NCBI GenBank assembly: GCA_026075535.2
Contig: AP026540.1
Span: 13,640,001 to 13,704,000, forward strand
Source: Tricholoma matsutake
Lineage: Eukaryota; Basidiomycota; Agaricomycetes; Agaricales; Tricholomataceae
DNA length: 64,000 bases
Reading direction: 5' to 3'
Position numbers and translations under genes: made by a program. Shown here piece by piece: positions 44,590 to 56,446 of the stretch (its first letter is position 1; every line of letters begins with the position of its first letter). The notes under the pieces were generated by a model that saw nothing but the letters and a program-made list of their open reading frames with translations, made no database searches and was not told where the DNA came from.

Positions 44590-45334
44590 TGCAATGGAAA
44601 GCAATGGAGACATGTCATCCTCTTGTCTCTTTGGCCTCTTCAAACGACATGCAAATAGGTTAGAATTAAGTGTAAGATAGTGCTTAACAGTGGAAAACTC
44701 ACCGAGATATCTTATAGTTGTATAATACCCCCCTCCAAGCAAAATCCTGTCATAATAAAAGAACAACAAGACACAATCCTGTAGTCTTTTTGGACCCTTC
44801 AAACAACATGTAAATAGGTTAGAATAGAGCATAAGATGATGCTTAACAGTGGAAAACTCACTGAGATATATCATGGTTGTGTAATACCCCCCTCCAAGTG
44901 AAATCTTGTCATAACAAAAGAATGGCAAGATGTAATCCTGTAGTCTCCTCGGACCCTTCAAACGACATGTAAATAGGTTAGAATAGAGTGTAAGATGATG
45001 CTTAACAGTGGAAAACTCACCGAGATATATCATGGTTGTGTAATACCCCCCCTCCAAGTGAAATCCTGTCATACCAAAAGAATGGCAAGATGCAATGCTC
45101 TCATCTCTTTGGACCCTTCAAACGACATGTAAATATGTTAGAATCAAGTATAAGATCAAGGAAAATTCACAGAGATATATCATGGTTGTGTAATACCCCT
45201 CTCCAAGTGAAATCCTGTCATACCAAAAGAATGGCAAGATGCGATGCTCTTGTCTCTTTGGACCCTTCAAACAACATGTAAATATGTTAGAATCAAGTAT
45301 AAGGTCAAGCTTAAGAAAGGAAAATTCACAGAGA
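44590..45334. repeat. 159-bp tandem array, five units
   Basis: The anchor CAAACRACATG occurs at 44641, 44800, 44959, 45119 and 45268 (periods 159, 159, 160, 149). Because 159 is a multiple of three, the minus strand is open over the first units as a 53-residue repeat (GGYYTTMIYLGEFSTVKHHL...). The array is cut at AGAGA by the copia LTR. Confidence 0.9.
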
Positions 45335-45608
45335 TGTTGGAGCAGACTATATATGCTGCACAGCAGAAGAGACAACAAGTTCCTTACAATCTACCTGGGG
45401 TTTAGTAAGACTTACAGCTAGGGTTAGCAGAGGTAAGAACACTGTGTTCCTAGTATGGTACAGGTTCTCCTTATATACATAAATATAAGGCAGTCACATG
45501 ACTCAGGAATGTGTTTACCACATGTATGCTTAGTAAGCACAGTTACATGTGTATGCTGCATGTATTGCCTCATGTATACAGCATGCATCATGGGGATTAA
45601 TTTCAACA
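45335..45608 (-). mobile_element. Copia 3' LTR
   Basis: 274 bp with TGTTG...CAACA ends. Read on the minus strand, it is preceded by the purine tract GAGAGGAGG, the expected priming site before a 3' LTR. TATA-like TATATAC lies inside. The other LTR and its target duplication are missing. Confidence 0.85.
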
Positions 45609-45640
45609 CCTCCTCTCAAACTGTACAGTGCTCTAAGCAG

Positions 45641-46261
45641 CTAAGTTTGAATCTTGAAAGTAATTCTGAGAGAGTCTCTAAATTTCCTGAATAGGATGGC
45701 ACCAAGGTTCTTTGTGAACATGTCTGCCAGATTATCACTTCCAGGAATGAAAATGACTGTGACTTTGTCATTTTCTATGCATTCACAGGTATAGTGGTAG
45801 TGAATGTCTATATGTTTGGTCCTTCTTTCCTGAACTGGATTTGATCCAATAAAGATGGATCCCTGATTATCAGTGCAGATTGGTATGCACTTCAGTATAT
45901 ATCCAAGTTCCTGGAATAAGGACTCTATCCACACTATCTGCCAACAAGTGTCAGAGAGAGCCATATATTTGGCTTCTGTGGATGACAGTGCTACAGTTTT
46001 TTGTAAATGGGACTGCCAGCACACAATGCTACTCACTAGAGTAGCAAAGTAACCCATTGTAGATTGGTGCTTGACAGTGTCAGCTGCCCAATCAGAATCT
46101 GTGAAGGCCTGTAGCCCTTTGGATTTCTCTCCATCGTAGACAATATTATATTTCTAGGTTCCCACCAGATAGCACATGATGTACATCGCTTTGTCTAGAT
46201 GTTCTTGACTAGGATTAGCTGAGAATTTCGACATCTTGATTACTGCATAAGGGATATCAGG
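45641..46261 (-). pseudogene. Ty1/copia RNase H end
   Basis: 46261-46058 carries MSKFSANPSQEHLDKAMYIM with an internal stop, then DGEKSKGLQAFTDSDWAADT. 46057-45641 is open: WQSHLQKTVALSSTEAKYMA, PICTDNQGSIFIGSNPVQER, KHIDIHYHYTCECIEND and ADMFTKNLGAILF. It is the C-terminal RNase H of a copia element whose 3' LTR follows at 45608. The upstream part is cut by the chromovirus LTR at 46262. Confidence 0.9.
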
Positions 46262-46605
46262 TGTTAGGAAACCACCCCATTACCTAATAAAATTTCATTT
46301 TTATTTTATTATGTTGAATTATGCTACATGACTCCAAATGACGCTACACTTTGATAGCATGAGAATTTTATTTTGCACACATCAATAGGTACGTGCATGT
46401 GTGAATGCATCGGTAACAACAATGTACAATATATGTAACATAGTATATAAACCCTAAATATATGCCTAGGGGACCCCAGTTGTGTTCTCTTAGGTATTCC
46501 ACCTATGCTTTCAGTGTGAAAGGCCTTTCTCAACCAACTCATCTATTAATAACCCCTTGCATCAAAAACATCAATTCCCCCATCATGAGCGCAGATCCCG
46601 CCCTC
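46262..46605 (+). mobile_element. Chromovirus LTR, 3'-truncated
   Basis: Starts TGTTAGG and matches the complete LTR up to GATCCCGCCC, where the next LTR begins. An older copy hit by the later insertion. Confidence 0.9.
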
Positions 46606-47017
46606 TGTTAGGAAACAGCCCCATTACCTAATAAAATTTCATTTTCATTTTATTATGTCGAATTACACTACATTACACCAAATGATGCCAAATGATGCTA
46701 CACTTTGATAGCATGAGAATATTATTTTGCACGCATCACTATGTACGCGCCTGTACATGTGCGTCGGTAACAACAATGTACAATATATGTAACATAGTAT
46801 ATAAACCCTAAATATATGCCTAGGGGACCCCAGTTGTGTTCTCTTAGGTATTCCACCTACGTTTTCAGTGTGAAAGGCCTATCTCAACAAACTTACCTAT
46901 TAATAACCCCTCACATCAAAACCATCAATTTCCCCATCATGTGCGTGGATCCCGCCCCCTTCTTGTAGAGAGAACCCGCATGGTCTTAGCTAGCAGATAG
47001 TGGGTGTCGCCCTAACA
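46606..47017 (+). mobile_element. Chromovirus 5' LTR of the tandem element
   Basis: 412 bp, TGTTAGG...CCTAACA, containing GTATATAAACCCTAAATATA as a likely promoter and TTCTTGTAGAGAGAACC near the end. Same length as the LTR at 52382. Confidence 0.95.
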
Positions 47018-47451
47018 GAAGAACACAACTTCCCATATCAGTGCGCCTTCTCTTACTTGTGCATACGTCATTGTTTCACCGCGCCACATCCGATTACTCA
47101 TCCTTTCGGCACGAGGCAGAAGTACTTGTATATACATAATCTACCTTTTCTTTCATAAGCTGATGCCAGGCCTTGCCTTACATTGTGACTGCATTGGATC
47201 TGGTTTAGTTACAATTTACATCACTCTATTCAGACGACTATTTTAGTTACAAGCCAAATTCAGTGATATCTCCGAGATCAGGCACTGTTGGAAGGGTTGT
47301 TGATCCGAAGTGTCAAAATAGGTGCCCGATGAATGACGAACCATTGATGAACCTCGATGAACCTTATCACGTGACCCGTAGACATTTGGAGAGGTCTCGA
47401 AGTAAAATTTTGAATTTGTCAAAGAAGTGATTCATCACAGATTCTACAATT
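47018..47451 (+). other. Leader of chromovirus copy 1
   Basis: Noncoding sequence between LTR and gag, nearly the same as 52794-53370 but without the expanded minisatellite. The bases after the LTR (GAAGAACACAACTTCC) do not suggest a usual tRNA primer site to me. Confidence 0.6.
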
Positions 47452-48549
47452 ATGTCCGAACCTTCAACTTCTAATCCCGGTCCTAATCCTGTTCCCATAC
47501 CAGCACTAGAGGCAAAAATTGATGCGCTCACAGCGCAAATGTCGCAATTAGTGTCAGTATTGGCAGCATCACAGCCCAGACAAGTGGAAGGACAGCCAGA
47601 GACAACAGGAGAAAGAGATGATGAGATGGAGGAGATGGTGGAGTGGATATCGCAGGAGGATGAGACGGTGGAGAAATCTGGAAATGGAAAAGTGCACTTA
47701 CCTAAGTACGCACCCCCGCAAATCTTTGACGGTACCATGGAGAATACAAAATCCTTCATCAGCTCTATAGTATTGTACATCCATGGGAGGAAGCCAGAGT
47801 TTTGTACAGCCAAGTCTAGGATTATGTTTGCTCTCTCATACATTCAGGGGGGGAAAGCACAGTTCTGGAGAAATGAGGCTATTAATCAAATTGCCACGGG
47901 AAATAAACCTTTTGCAACCTTCAAGGAATTTCTGGAGAGATTGGAGGCACAGTTTGGAGACCCTAATCCAAAGGCGACAGCTAATGCTAAATTAAAGACC
48001 ATGCGCCAAGGTTCCTTAATGGCGGATGAATTTATTTTGCAGTTCAAAGCAGAAGCTTCGCAAACGGACATGGGAGAAGCCGCGTTGGTAGAGTTTTTGA
48101 AAGCAGGATTAAATCCCTCTTTATTCAAGTCTATCTACTGACTACCTTCTATGCCAGAGAAGTTGGATGAGTGGTATAATTGGGCAATGCGCCTTGACTG
48201 GCAATATCGGCAGGAACAGGCAGAGTCAAAGTTGATGTACAGAAGTAGTAAATTTGGAAAGTCATCAGGAGGAAAGTCCGAGAAAGGAAAGGCGCCTCAG
48301 GCACAAGCTCCGAGGGCACAGCCACCAGCCATGGCAGTGACACCTATAGTTATGGAGTCAGCAGCACCAGCAGAGGCAATGGAGGTTGATCAAGTGGGGA
48401 GACGAGCCCCACTTGAATGTTTTAACTGTGGGCAGTTAGGACACATTTCTAAGTATTGCAAGTAGAAGAGAAAGATCAGGGGAGCTACAATCGAGGAAGT
48501 GAAGCAGGAGGAAGGCAAGCAGGAGAATTTTGTGGAAGAGTCCCAGTGA
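47452..48549 (+). pseudogene. Chromovirus gag, copy 1
   Basis: 365 codons in one frame from MSEPSTSNPGPNPVP. A predicted coiled segment (ALEAKIDALTAQMSQLVSVL), acidic EEMVEWISQEDETVEK, gag core KYAPPQIFDGTMENTKSFIS, FALSYIQGGKAQFWRN and EFLERLEAQFGDPN, then zinc knuckle CFNCGQLGHISKYC. Two stops: TGA at 48139-48141 (IY*LPSM, fits CGA) and TAG at about 48463-48465 after KYCK (fits CAG). The frame ends at TGA 48547-48549, overlapping pol, which lies in the -1 frame. Confidence 0.92.
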
Positions 48550-51500
48550 AGGTTTCCCCATTGGTGACCCAGAATCGTTACAATGTATTAGTATCCGAGG
48601 AAACCCAGAGTAAATCAGAAAAGGAAATCGAGGAGGAGTACAACTGTTGTGAATCACGCAACAAAGAAAATTGTCACATGTCATTTCCGAAAATCCCTAA
48701 ATTCTTTATTCGCTCTGCACGAATAGAACCCAAAATCACCTTGACTGTGGGACTGAAGACAGTGGACACGCATGCAGCTATTGATGTGGAAGCATTGCTT
48801 GACAGTGGTGCTACAGGATTATTTATTAATCGATCCTTAATTACCGGAAACGGTATTAACACACGCAAGCTGGCACAACCTATAATGGTGTACAATATTG
48901 ACAGAACAGTCAATCGTGGAGGAACTATCAAGGAGGAGGTGACTATGGTACTAAAGTATCAGGAGCATCAGGAGCGAGCCATATTCAAAGTGTGCGATCT
49001 TGGGAAAACCAATCTAATAATAGGATGTCCATGGTTATGGAAGCATAATCCCGAAATTAATTGGAAAACTGGGAAGGTGCAAATGACTCATTGTCCTAAG
49101 GAATGTAATGTGTATGGGAGGAAGATGAAGAAGGAAAAAAGGAAAAAGAAAGAGAAAGAACGTCCGAGGAAGTATTCTGTTACGATGGAGGAAGTGGAGG
49201 ATGAGGAAATGCCAAATGGGGAAGTTCCAATCATGATCAAGAAAGAAGAGCAGAAGCAAACCTTTAGAGCAGTTCGTGGAGGACAGTCATGGGACAAGAA
49301 TATCGTGAAGGTGGAGAAGCCAGTGGAGGAATGGGTGCCAAAAGTGTATCATAAACATTTGTCAGTGTTCCAAAAGAAGGAGTCTGAGTGAATGCCGGTG
49401 TGGAAGCCATGGGATCATGCAATTGAGATGAAGCCAGGGTTTGTGCCGAAGAAGTCGAAGGTATATCCGTTATCTCCGATGGAACAAGAAGAAGTGGATG
49501 CATTCCTGAAGGAGCAATTGCGCAAAGGATACATACGACCTTCGAAATCACCGCAGACGTCACCAATATTCTTCGTGCCCAAAAAAGACCAAAGGAAGAG
49601 GATGTGTACCGATTATAGGTATCTGAATGAGTGGACAGTGAAGAACGCGTACCCCCTGCCATTGATCTCAGAAATAATTGATAAGGTGGGAAAAGCCAAG
49701 GTCTTTACAAAATTGGATTTATGATGGGGATATAACAATGTACAAATAAAGAAAGGAGATGAGTGGAAGGCTGCATTTGCCATGCATCGAGGATCTTTCA
49801 AGCCGCTTGTCATGTTTTTTGGGATGACTAATAGTCCCCTGACCTTTCAAAATATGATGAATGACATTTTCAAGGACATAATAGACAAAGGCGTGGTAAT
49901 AATATTTATTGATGACATTCTGATATTCACGGAGGATGAAGAGAATCATGAAGCGATAGTGCAAGAGGTGTTATGGAGGTTGGCGGCAAACAATCTATTT
50001 TTGAAACCAGAGAAGTGTGTGTTTGGGGCAAACGAGATCAAGTTCCTAGGATTATTGATCGGCCCTGACGGGATCAAAATGGATCCGATCAAGGTACAGG
50101 CAATCACAGATTGGCCTGCACCCACCCGTGTCAAGGAGGTTCAAGCCTTCTTGGGACTCGCAAATTATTATTGTCGCTTTGTGCACAATTTTTCTAAAAT
50201 TGCTGCACCCTTACATAACCTTACATGGAAGGGAGTAGTGTGGAGGTGGGGAGAGCAGCAGCAGACAGCATTTGAGGAGTTGAAGAGGAAGTTTGTGGAG
50301 AGATCAATATTAGCCCCAGTAGATTTCACACCCCCTTTGCGAGTGGAATCCGATGCATCCAATTTTGCTACTGGAGCGGTATTATCAATGCTGTGCGAAG
50401 ATGACAAATGGCATCCTTGTGCATACTTGTCAAAAGGGTTGAATGATGTGGAGAGGAATTATGATGTGCATGACAAAGAGATGTTGGGGATAATATGAGC
50501 ATTGGAGGCGTGGAGGCATTATTTGGAGGGATGTACGCATCAAATTGAGATCTGGACGGATCATCAAAATCTGCAATACTTCATGTCCACTAAAAAGCTT
50601 AATCGCCGGCAAGCGAGTTGGGCACTATTCCTATCGTGTTTCAACTTTCACTTGGTCCATAAAGTGGGAAGCTTAATGAGGAAAGCAGATGCCTTATCCA
50701 GACGTATTGATCATAAAAGGGGGGTGGAGAAGGACAATAAAAATGTTACCTTACTCAAACCCGAATACTTTTGCATTTGCACTATGCGTCAAGGGCATCT
50801 ATTAATAGATAGCTTGGAAACGGAAATGTTGTCTAAAATTAGACAATGCTCGGAAATGGACAATGAAGTAGTGGAAGCTGTGAAAGCTCTGAAGGGAGAG
50901 AAGAAAGGTAATATCAAAGGAGACGAATGGGCTGAGGAACAAGGGTTGGTGTTGTTTCGAGGAAAAGTGTATGTACAGAAGGATCAGGATTTGCGAAGGG
51001 AGATTGTCTGGTTACATCACAATACACCAATTGCTGGACACCCAGGAAGATGGAAGACATTGGAATTAGTAATGAGAAATTATTGGTAGCCTGGAATTTC
51101 GAAGTATGTGTTGGGGTATGTGGATGGATGTGATACATGCATGAGCGGGAAGAAATTTCCAGAGAAACCTGCAGGAAAATTAATGCCGAACCCTATACCT
51201 AAAGTGCCATGGCGAGATATATCTGTGGATTTTATTACCAGATTACCCGAGGCTCAAGGGTACGATGCAATATTCATAGTATGCAACCGCTTTACAAAGG
51301 AGGTCCATATTATTCCTACTACTACAGAAACCTCATCATTGGGCTTGGCGCGCCTCTATCTAAATCAGGTATGGCAGTTACATGGGTTACCTGATACCAT
51401 TATCTCTGATCGCGGACCACAATTTGCTTCCGCGTTTATGCGAGAACTAAACAACATATTGGGAATTCAAACTAAATTATCTACCGCATATCACCCACAG

Positions 51501-52370
51501 ACTGATGGGCAGACAGAAAGAATGAATCAGGAGTTGGAGCAGTACCTACATATGTTTGTCAACTACCGACAAACCAACTGGCCCAAATGGTTGGCAATTG
51601 CCAAATTTTCCCACAATAATAAATTCCATTCGGCTACTTGCATGACACCCTTTTTTGCGAATTATGGATATCATCCTCGCATGAGAGTAGAACCCAGAAG
51701 GGAAGTCAAAGTACAGTCGGTAGAAGATTTTGTATCTAAGATGCAAAGGGTACAAGAGGAAGCAGAGGCGGCATTGAAGAAAGCACATGATGACATGATG
51801 TGACATGCAGATCGTACTCGAGCATGCACTCCAGAGTACAAAGTTGGTGACTTGGTATGGCTAAGTACCAAGGACCTGAATATTCCATGACCTTCGAAGA
51901 AACTTACAGAGAAACAAGTTGGCCCATATGCGATCTCTAAAGTGATCTTGCCAAATGCGGTAGTGCTAAAATTACCCCGATCATTTAAGATTGATCCTGA
52001 GATTAACATATCCCACCTACACCCTTACTGTCTGCCCACTATTCCTGGCCAACAAACTACTCCACAACCTCCGATAATAGTAGAAGGTGCTCCAGAATAC
52101 ATAGTTGAAGAAATTCTAGACTCATGTCTTCGACGGAACAAATTGGAGTTCTTAATAAAGTGGAAAAACTATACCGACGAAAATAATTCGTGGGAAGCTG
52201 AAGAGAATTGTAAGCGAGCGCATAACGCGATCGCCCAATTCTTTAAACGTAATCCACATGCTCCGCATCGCATTGCGAGAATGGTGTATGAAGGGATGAA
52301 ATTCCGGCCTTACCAAAATTTCACAGAGGGGACAAACATAATATTTTCTCACCTGGAAGTCGAGGCATAA
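48456..52370 (+). pseudogene. Chromovirus pol with chromodomain, copy 1
   Basis: One continuous frame with six nonsense codons and no frameshift. Protease LLDSGATGLFI; RT with [12 protein letters not shown] and FIDDILIF; RNase H ESDASNFATGAVLS and IWTDHQNLQYF; integrase zinc region HHNTPIAGHPG...CDTC, core DFITRLPEA, ISDRGPQFAS and TDGQTERMNQELEQYL; chromodomain YIVEEILDSCLRRNKLEFLI with W and SWEAEENC. Stops: 49389 TGA, 49722 TGA, 50496 TGA, 51087 TAG (fits TGG), 51801 TGA and about 51888 TGA; the TGAs fit CGA. Catalytic residues are kept. Gag and pol overlap, with pol in the -1 frame, so expression would need -1 frameshifting. It ends 11 bp before the 3' LTR, next to the tract AAAAGGGGGG. 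Confidence 0.95.
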
Positions 52371-52381
52371 AAGGGGGGTAA

Positions 52382-52793
52382 TGTTAGGAAACAGCCCCAT
52401 TACCTAATAAAATTTCATTTTCATTTTATTATGTCGAATTACACTACATTACACCAAATGACACCAAATGATGCTACACTTTGATAGCGTGAGAATATTA
52501 TTTCGCATGCATCACTATGTACGCACCTGTATGCGCGCGTCGGTAACAACAATGTACAATATATGTAACATAGTATATAAACCCTAAATATATGCCTAGG
52601 GGACCCCAGTTGTGTTCTCTTAGGTATTCCACCTACGTTTTCAGTGTGAAAGGCCTATCTCAACAAACTTACCTATTAATAACCCCTCACATCAAAACCA
52701 TCAATTTCCCCATCATGCACGCGGATCCCGCCCCCTTCTTGTAGAGAGAACCCGCATGGTCTTAGCTAGCAGATAGTGGGTGTCGCCCTAACA
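52382..52793 (+). mobile_element. Chromovirus LTR shared by both tandem copies
   Basis: 412 bp, TGTTAGG...CCTAACA. It is the 3' LTR of copy 1 (after the polypurine tract) and the 5' LTR of copy 2, whose leader follows with the same GAAGAACACAACTTCC. Confidence 0.95.
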
Positions 52794-53370
52794 GAAGAAC
52801 ACAACTTCCCATATCAGTGCACCTTCTCTTACTTGTGCATACATCATTGTTTCACTGCGCCACATCCGATTACTCATCCTTTCAGCACGAGCCGGAAGTA
52901 CTTGTATATACATAATCTACCTTTTCTTTCATAAGCTGATGCCAGGCCTTGCCTTACATTGTGACTGCATTGGATCTGGTTTAGTTACAATTTACATCAC
53001 TCTATTCAGATGACTATTTTAGTTACAAGCTGAATTCAGTGTTATCTCCGAGATCAGGCACTGTTGGAAGGGTTATTGATCCAAAGTGTCAAATTAGGCA
53101 CCTGACAAACGATGAACGATCGACAAATGATTGACAAACAATTGACAAATGATTGACAAACGATTGACAAACGATTGACAAATGATTGACAAACAATTGA
53201 CAAATGATTGACAAACAATTGACAAACAATTGACAAATGATTGACAAATGATTGACAAATGATTGACAAACCATTGACAAACCATCATGTGACCCATAAA
53301 CATTTGGAGAGGTCTCGAAGAACAAATCTTGAGTTTGTCGAAGAAGTGATTTATCACAGATTTTACAATT
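52794..53370 (+). other. Leader of chromovirus copy 2
   Basis: Matches 47018-47451 but carries an expanded 11-bp minisatellite (next entry) before the gag start. Confidence 0.6.
53118..53284 (+). repeat. 11-bp minisatellite in the leader, about 15 units
   Basis: Unit ATTGACAAA plus two variable bases. In order the variable pair is TG, CA, TG, CG, CG, TG, CA, TG, CA, CA, TG, TG, TG, CC, CC. Copy 1 has only a short unexpanded equivalent (about 47330-47380). Confidence 0.95.
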
Positions 53371-54468
53371 ATGTCTGAACCTTCAACTTCTAATTCCGGC
53401 CCTAATCCTGTTCCCACATCAGCACTAGAGGTGAAAATTGATGCGCTTACAGTGCAAATGTCGCAATTAGTGTCAGTGTTGGCAGCATCACAGCCCAGAC
53501 AAGTGGAAGGACAGCCAGAGACAACAGGAGAAAGAGATGATGAGATGGAGGAGATGGTGGAGTGGATATCGCAGGAGGATGAGACAGTGGAGAAATCTGG
53601 AAATGGAAAAGTGCACTTACCTAAGTATGCGCCCCCACAAATCTTTGACGGTACCATGGAGAATACAAAATCCTTCATCAGCTCTATAGTATTGTACATC
53701 CATGGGAGGAAGCCAGAGTTTTGTACAGCCAAGTCTAGGATTATGTTTGCTCTCTCATACATTCAGGGGGGGAAAGCACAGTTCTGGAGAAACAAGGCTA
53801 TTAATCAAATTGCCATGGGAAATAAACCATTTGCAACCTTCCAGGAATTTCTGGAGAGATTGGAGGCACAGTTTGGAGACTCTAATCCAAAGGTGACAGC
53901 CAATGCTAAATTAAAGACCATGCACCAAGGTTCCCTAATGGCAGATGAATTTATTTTGCAGTTCAAAGCAGAAGCTTCACAAATGGACATGGGAGAAGCT
54001 GCATTGGTAGAGTTTTTGAAAGCAGGATTAAATCCCTCTTTATTCAAGTCTATCTACTGACTACCTTCTATGCCAGAGAAGTTGGACGAGTGGTATAATT
54101 GGGAAATGTGCCTTGGCCAGCAATATTGGGAGGAACAGGCAGAGTCAAAGTTGATGTACAGAAGTAGTAAATTTGGAAAGCCATCAGGAGGAAAGTCCAA
54201 GAAAGGAAAGGCACCTCAGGTGCAAGCTCCAAGGGCACAGCCACTGGCCATGGCAGTGACACCTATAGTTATGGAGTCAGCAGCACCAGCAGAGGCAATA
54301 GAGGTTGATCAAGCAGGGAGATGAGCCCCACTTAAATGTTTTAACTGTGGGCAGTTAGGACACATTTCTAGGAATTGTAGGCAGAGAATAAAGATTAGGG
54401 AAGCTACAATTGAGGAAGTGAAGCTGGAGGAAGGCAAGCAGAAGAATTTTGTGGAAGAGTCCCAGTGA
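53371..54468 (+). pseudogene. Chromovirus gag, copy 2
   Basis: Same length and frame as copy 1, with the same TGA after SIY (54058-54060) and an additional TGA after QAGR (54322-54324, fits CGA). Zinc knuckle CFNCGQLGHISRNC is complete and the KYCK stop of copy 1 is absent (NCRQR here). It ends at TGA 54466-54468. Confidence 0.92.
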
Positions 54469-55672
54469 AGGTTTCGCCATTGGTGACCCAGAATTGTTAC
54501 AATGTATTAGTATCCGAGGAAACACAGAGCAAATCAGAAAAGGAAATCGAGGAGGAGTACAACTGTTGTGAATCACGTGACCAAGGAAATTGCCGAGCAT
54601 CATTTCTGAAAACCCCTAAATTCTTTATTCACTCTGTGCAAATAGAACCCGAAATCACCTTGACTGTGGGACTGAAGACAGTGGACACGCATGCAGCTAT
54701 TGATGTGGAAGCATTGCTTGATAGTGGTGCTACAGGATTATTTATTAATCAGTCCTTAATTACTGGAAACGGTATTAACACATGCAAGCTGGTGCAACCT
54801 ATAATGGTGTACAATATTGATGGAACAGTCAATTGTGGAGGAACTATCAAGGAGGAGGTGACTATGGTCCTAAAGTATCAGGAGCATCAGGAGCGAGCTG
54901 TATTCAAAGTGTGTGATCTTGGGGAAAACCAATCTAATAATAGGATGTCCATGGTTATGGAAGCATAATCCTGAAATTGATTGGAAAACTGGGAAAGTAC
55001 AAATGACTCATTGACCTAAGGAATGTAATGTGTATGGGAGGAAGATGAAGAAGGAAAAAAGGAAAAAGAAAGAGAAAGAATGTCCGAGGAAGGATGGAGG
55101 AAGTGGAGGATGAGGAAATGCCAAATGAGGAAGTTCTGATCATGATCGAGAAAGAAGAGCAGAAGCAAACCTTTAGAGCAATTCATGGAGGACAGTCATG
55201 GGACAAGAATATCATGAAGGTGGAGAAGCCAGTGGAGGAATGGGTGCCAAAAGTGTATCATGAATATCTGTCAGTATTCCAGAAGAAGGAGTCTGAGTGA
55301 ATGCCAGTGTGGAAGCCATGGGATCATGCGATCAAGATGAAGCCAGGGTTTGTGCTGAAGAAGTTGAAGGTATATCCATTATCTCCAATGGAACAAGAAG
55401 AAGTGCATGCATTCCTGAAGGAGCAATTAGGATACATACGACCTTCAAAATCACCACAGACATCACCAATATTCTTCATGCCAAAGAAACACCAAAGGAA
55501 GAGGATGTGTACAGATTATAGGTATCTGAATGAGTGGACAGTGAAGAACGCGTACCCCCTGCCATTGATGTCAGAAATAATTGACAAGGTGGGAAAAGCC
55601 AAGGTCTTTACAAAATTGGATTTACAATGGGGATACAACAATGTATGAATAAAGAAAGGAGATGAGTGGACA
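54465..55672 (+). pseudogene. Chromovirus pol, copy 2, truncated in RT
   Basis: Protease LLDSGATGLFI kept. One extra G at about 54920 (CTTGGGGAAAACC against CTTGGGAAAACC in copy 1) shifts the frame. A TGA follows at about 55013, an 11-bp deletion lies near 55092, and a 6-bp deletion removes RK near 55428. RT begins [12 protein letters not shown] and [14 protein letters not shown] and stops at NNV*IKKGDEW; homology ends at about 55672. Where copy 1 has stop TGA before WGYNN, this copy has CAA; where copy 1 has CAA after NNV, this copy has TGA. Confidence 0.92.
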
Positions 55673-56250
55673 TCTGTTGTTGCCATCATGCACTATGGGT
55701 GTGTTTTCAGCGTGATGTGGTGGGTGTTGAGGGCGCACCTTGTGGGTACCCTGCTTCAAAACTTCACGGGCCTCCCAGCGCCTCCCTGGTGTCATTTCCT
55801 TGAGTTCATCATCATCCCATTATCCACCCTGCAAGCAGGGGCTCGCAGCAGTGGTGCAGGGGGTTGGGCATGGGGGGTGCTTCTCGGGGTGACTGTGTTG
55901 TTATAAGTCTAAAAAAGAAGATAGTCAGTACATAAAAACAACAAAGAAAGAAGGAAAAAACTTATCTCGGGGCCCAACCTGGCATAAACGTCATTTCTGC
56001 CCCTGTTCCTGCCTGCTGCTATGTGCTCAGTAAAGATATAGAATAGTATGGAGGAAAAGACTTACCAAGCTCATTGTTCAAGGTTGTTGTTGTTGTTTGT
56101 GTTGTTTTGGCAGCCACTGCTGGCATTGTTTGGCATCAACCAGGTTTGTCAGCATTTCCTTTTGTGGGAGGTATTTAGTTAGGTGCTGTTGCAGTGTATG
56201 CTTTGCTTATAGAGATGAGAACTAGTTATGATAACAATTTCTGGGTATAA
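55673..56250. other. Noncoding, holds a CTGYGAGC hairpin (55829-55848)
   Basis: Sequence after the truncated pol is unrelated to it. CTGCAAGC-AGGG-GCTCGCAG has one G-to-A mismatch relative to the perfect family stem and is followed by CAGTGG. No gene recognised. Confidence 0.5.
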
Positions 56251-56267
56251 ATGGGTCTTTATATCAT

Positions 56268-56446
56268 TCAGATCTGCCCCCCAGAGTGCACCTTCTTTCT
56301 CTTCTTCTTCTTGCCATCGGCAGGTGCTGCTGTCTTGGCAGTCTTCTTCATGCATTTCACACCCTCTGTAGTTTTTGTGGGGGCTTTGGAAGCAGTGGCA
56401 GTGGAAGCAGGGGCTTTGCTGGCAGTTGAGGCAGGTTTGGGTGCCA
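56268..56446 (-). pseudogene. Histone H2B N-terminal tail fragment
   Basis: On the minus strand from ATG 56446: MAPKPASTASKAPASTATAS, KAPTKTTEGVKC, MKKTAKTAAPADGKKKKRKK, then VHSGGQI and a stop. This is the Lys/Ala/Pro/Ser/Thr-rich tail of a fungal H2B up to the KKRKKV boundary. The histone fold does not follow on this strand; it lies about 50 bp away on the plus strand. Confidence 0.8.

Noticed and set aside
49613..49964. Minus-strand ORFs across the chromovirus pol
   Set aside because: Antisense shadows of RT; motifs are only on the plus strand.
53104..53284. CRISPR array
   Set aside because: Units are 11 bp with no spacers, the host is eukaryotic, and the array lies in a retroelement leader.
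53094..53762. 222-aa minus-strand ORF with VNCLSIVCQSF-type repeats
   Set aside because: Created by the 11-bp minisatellite plus the complement of gag; no protein logic.
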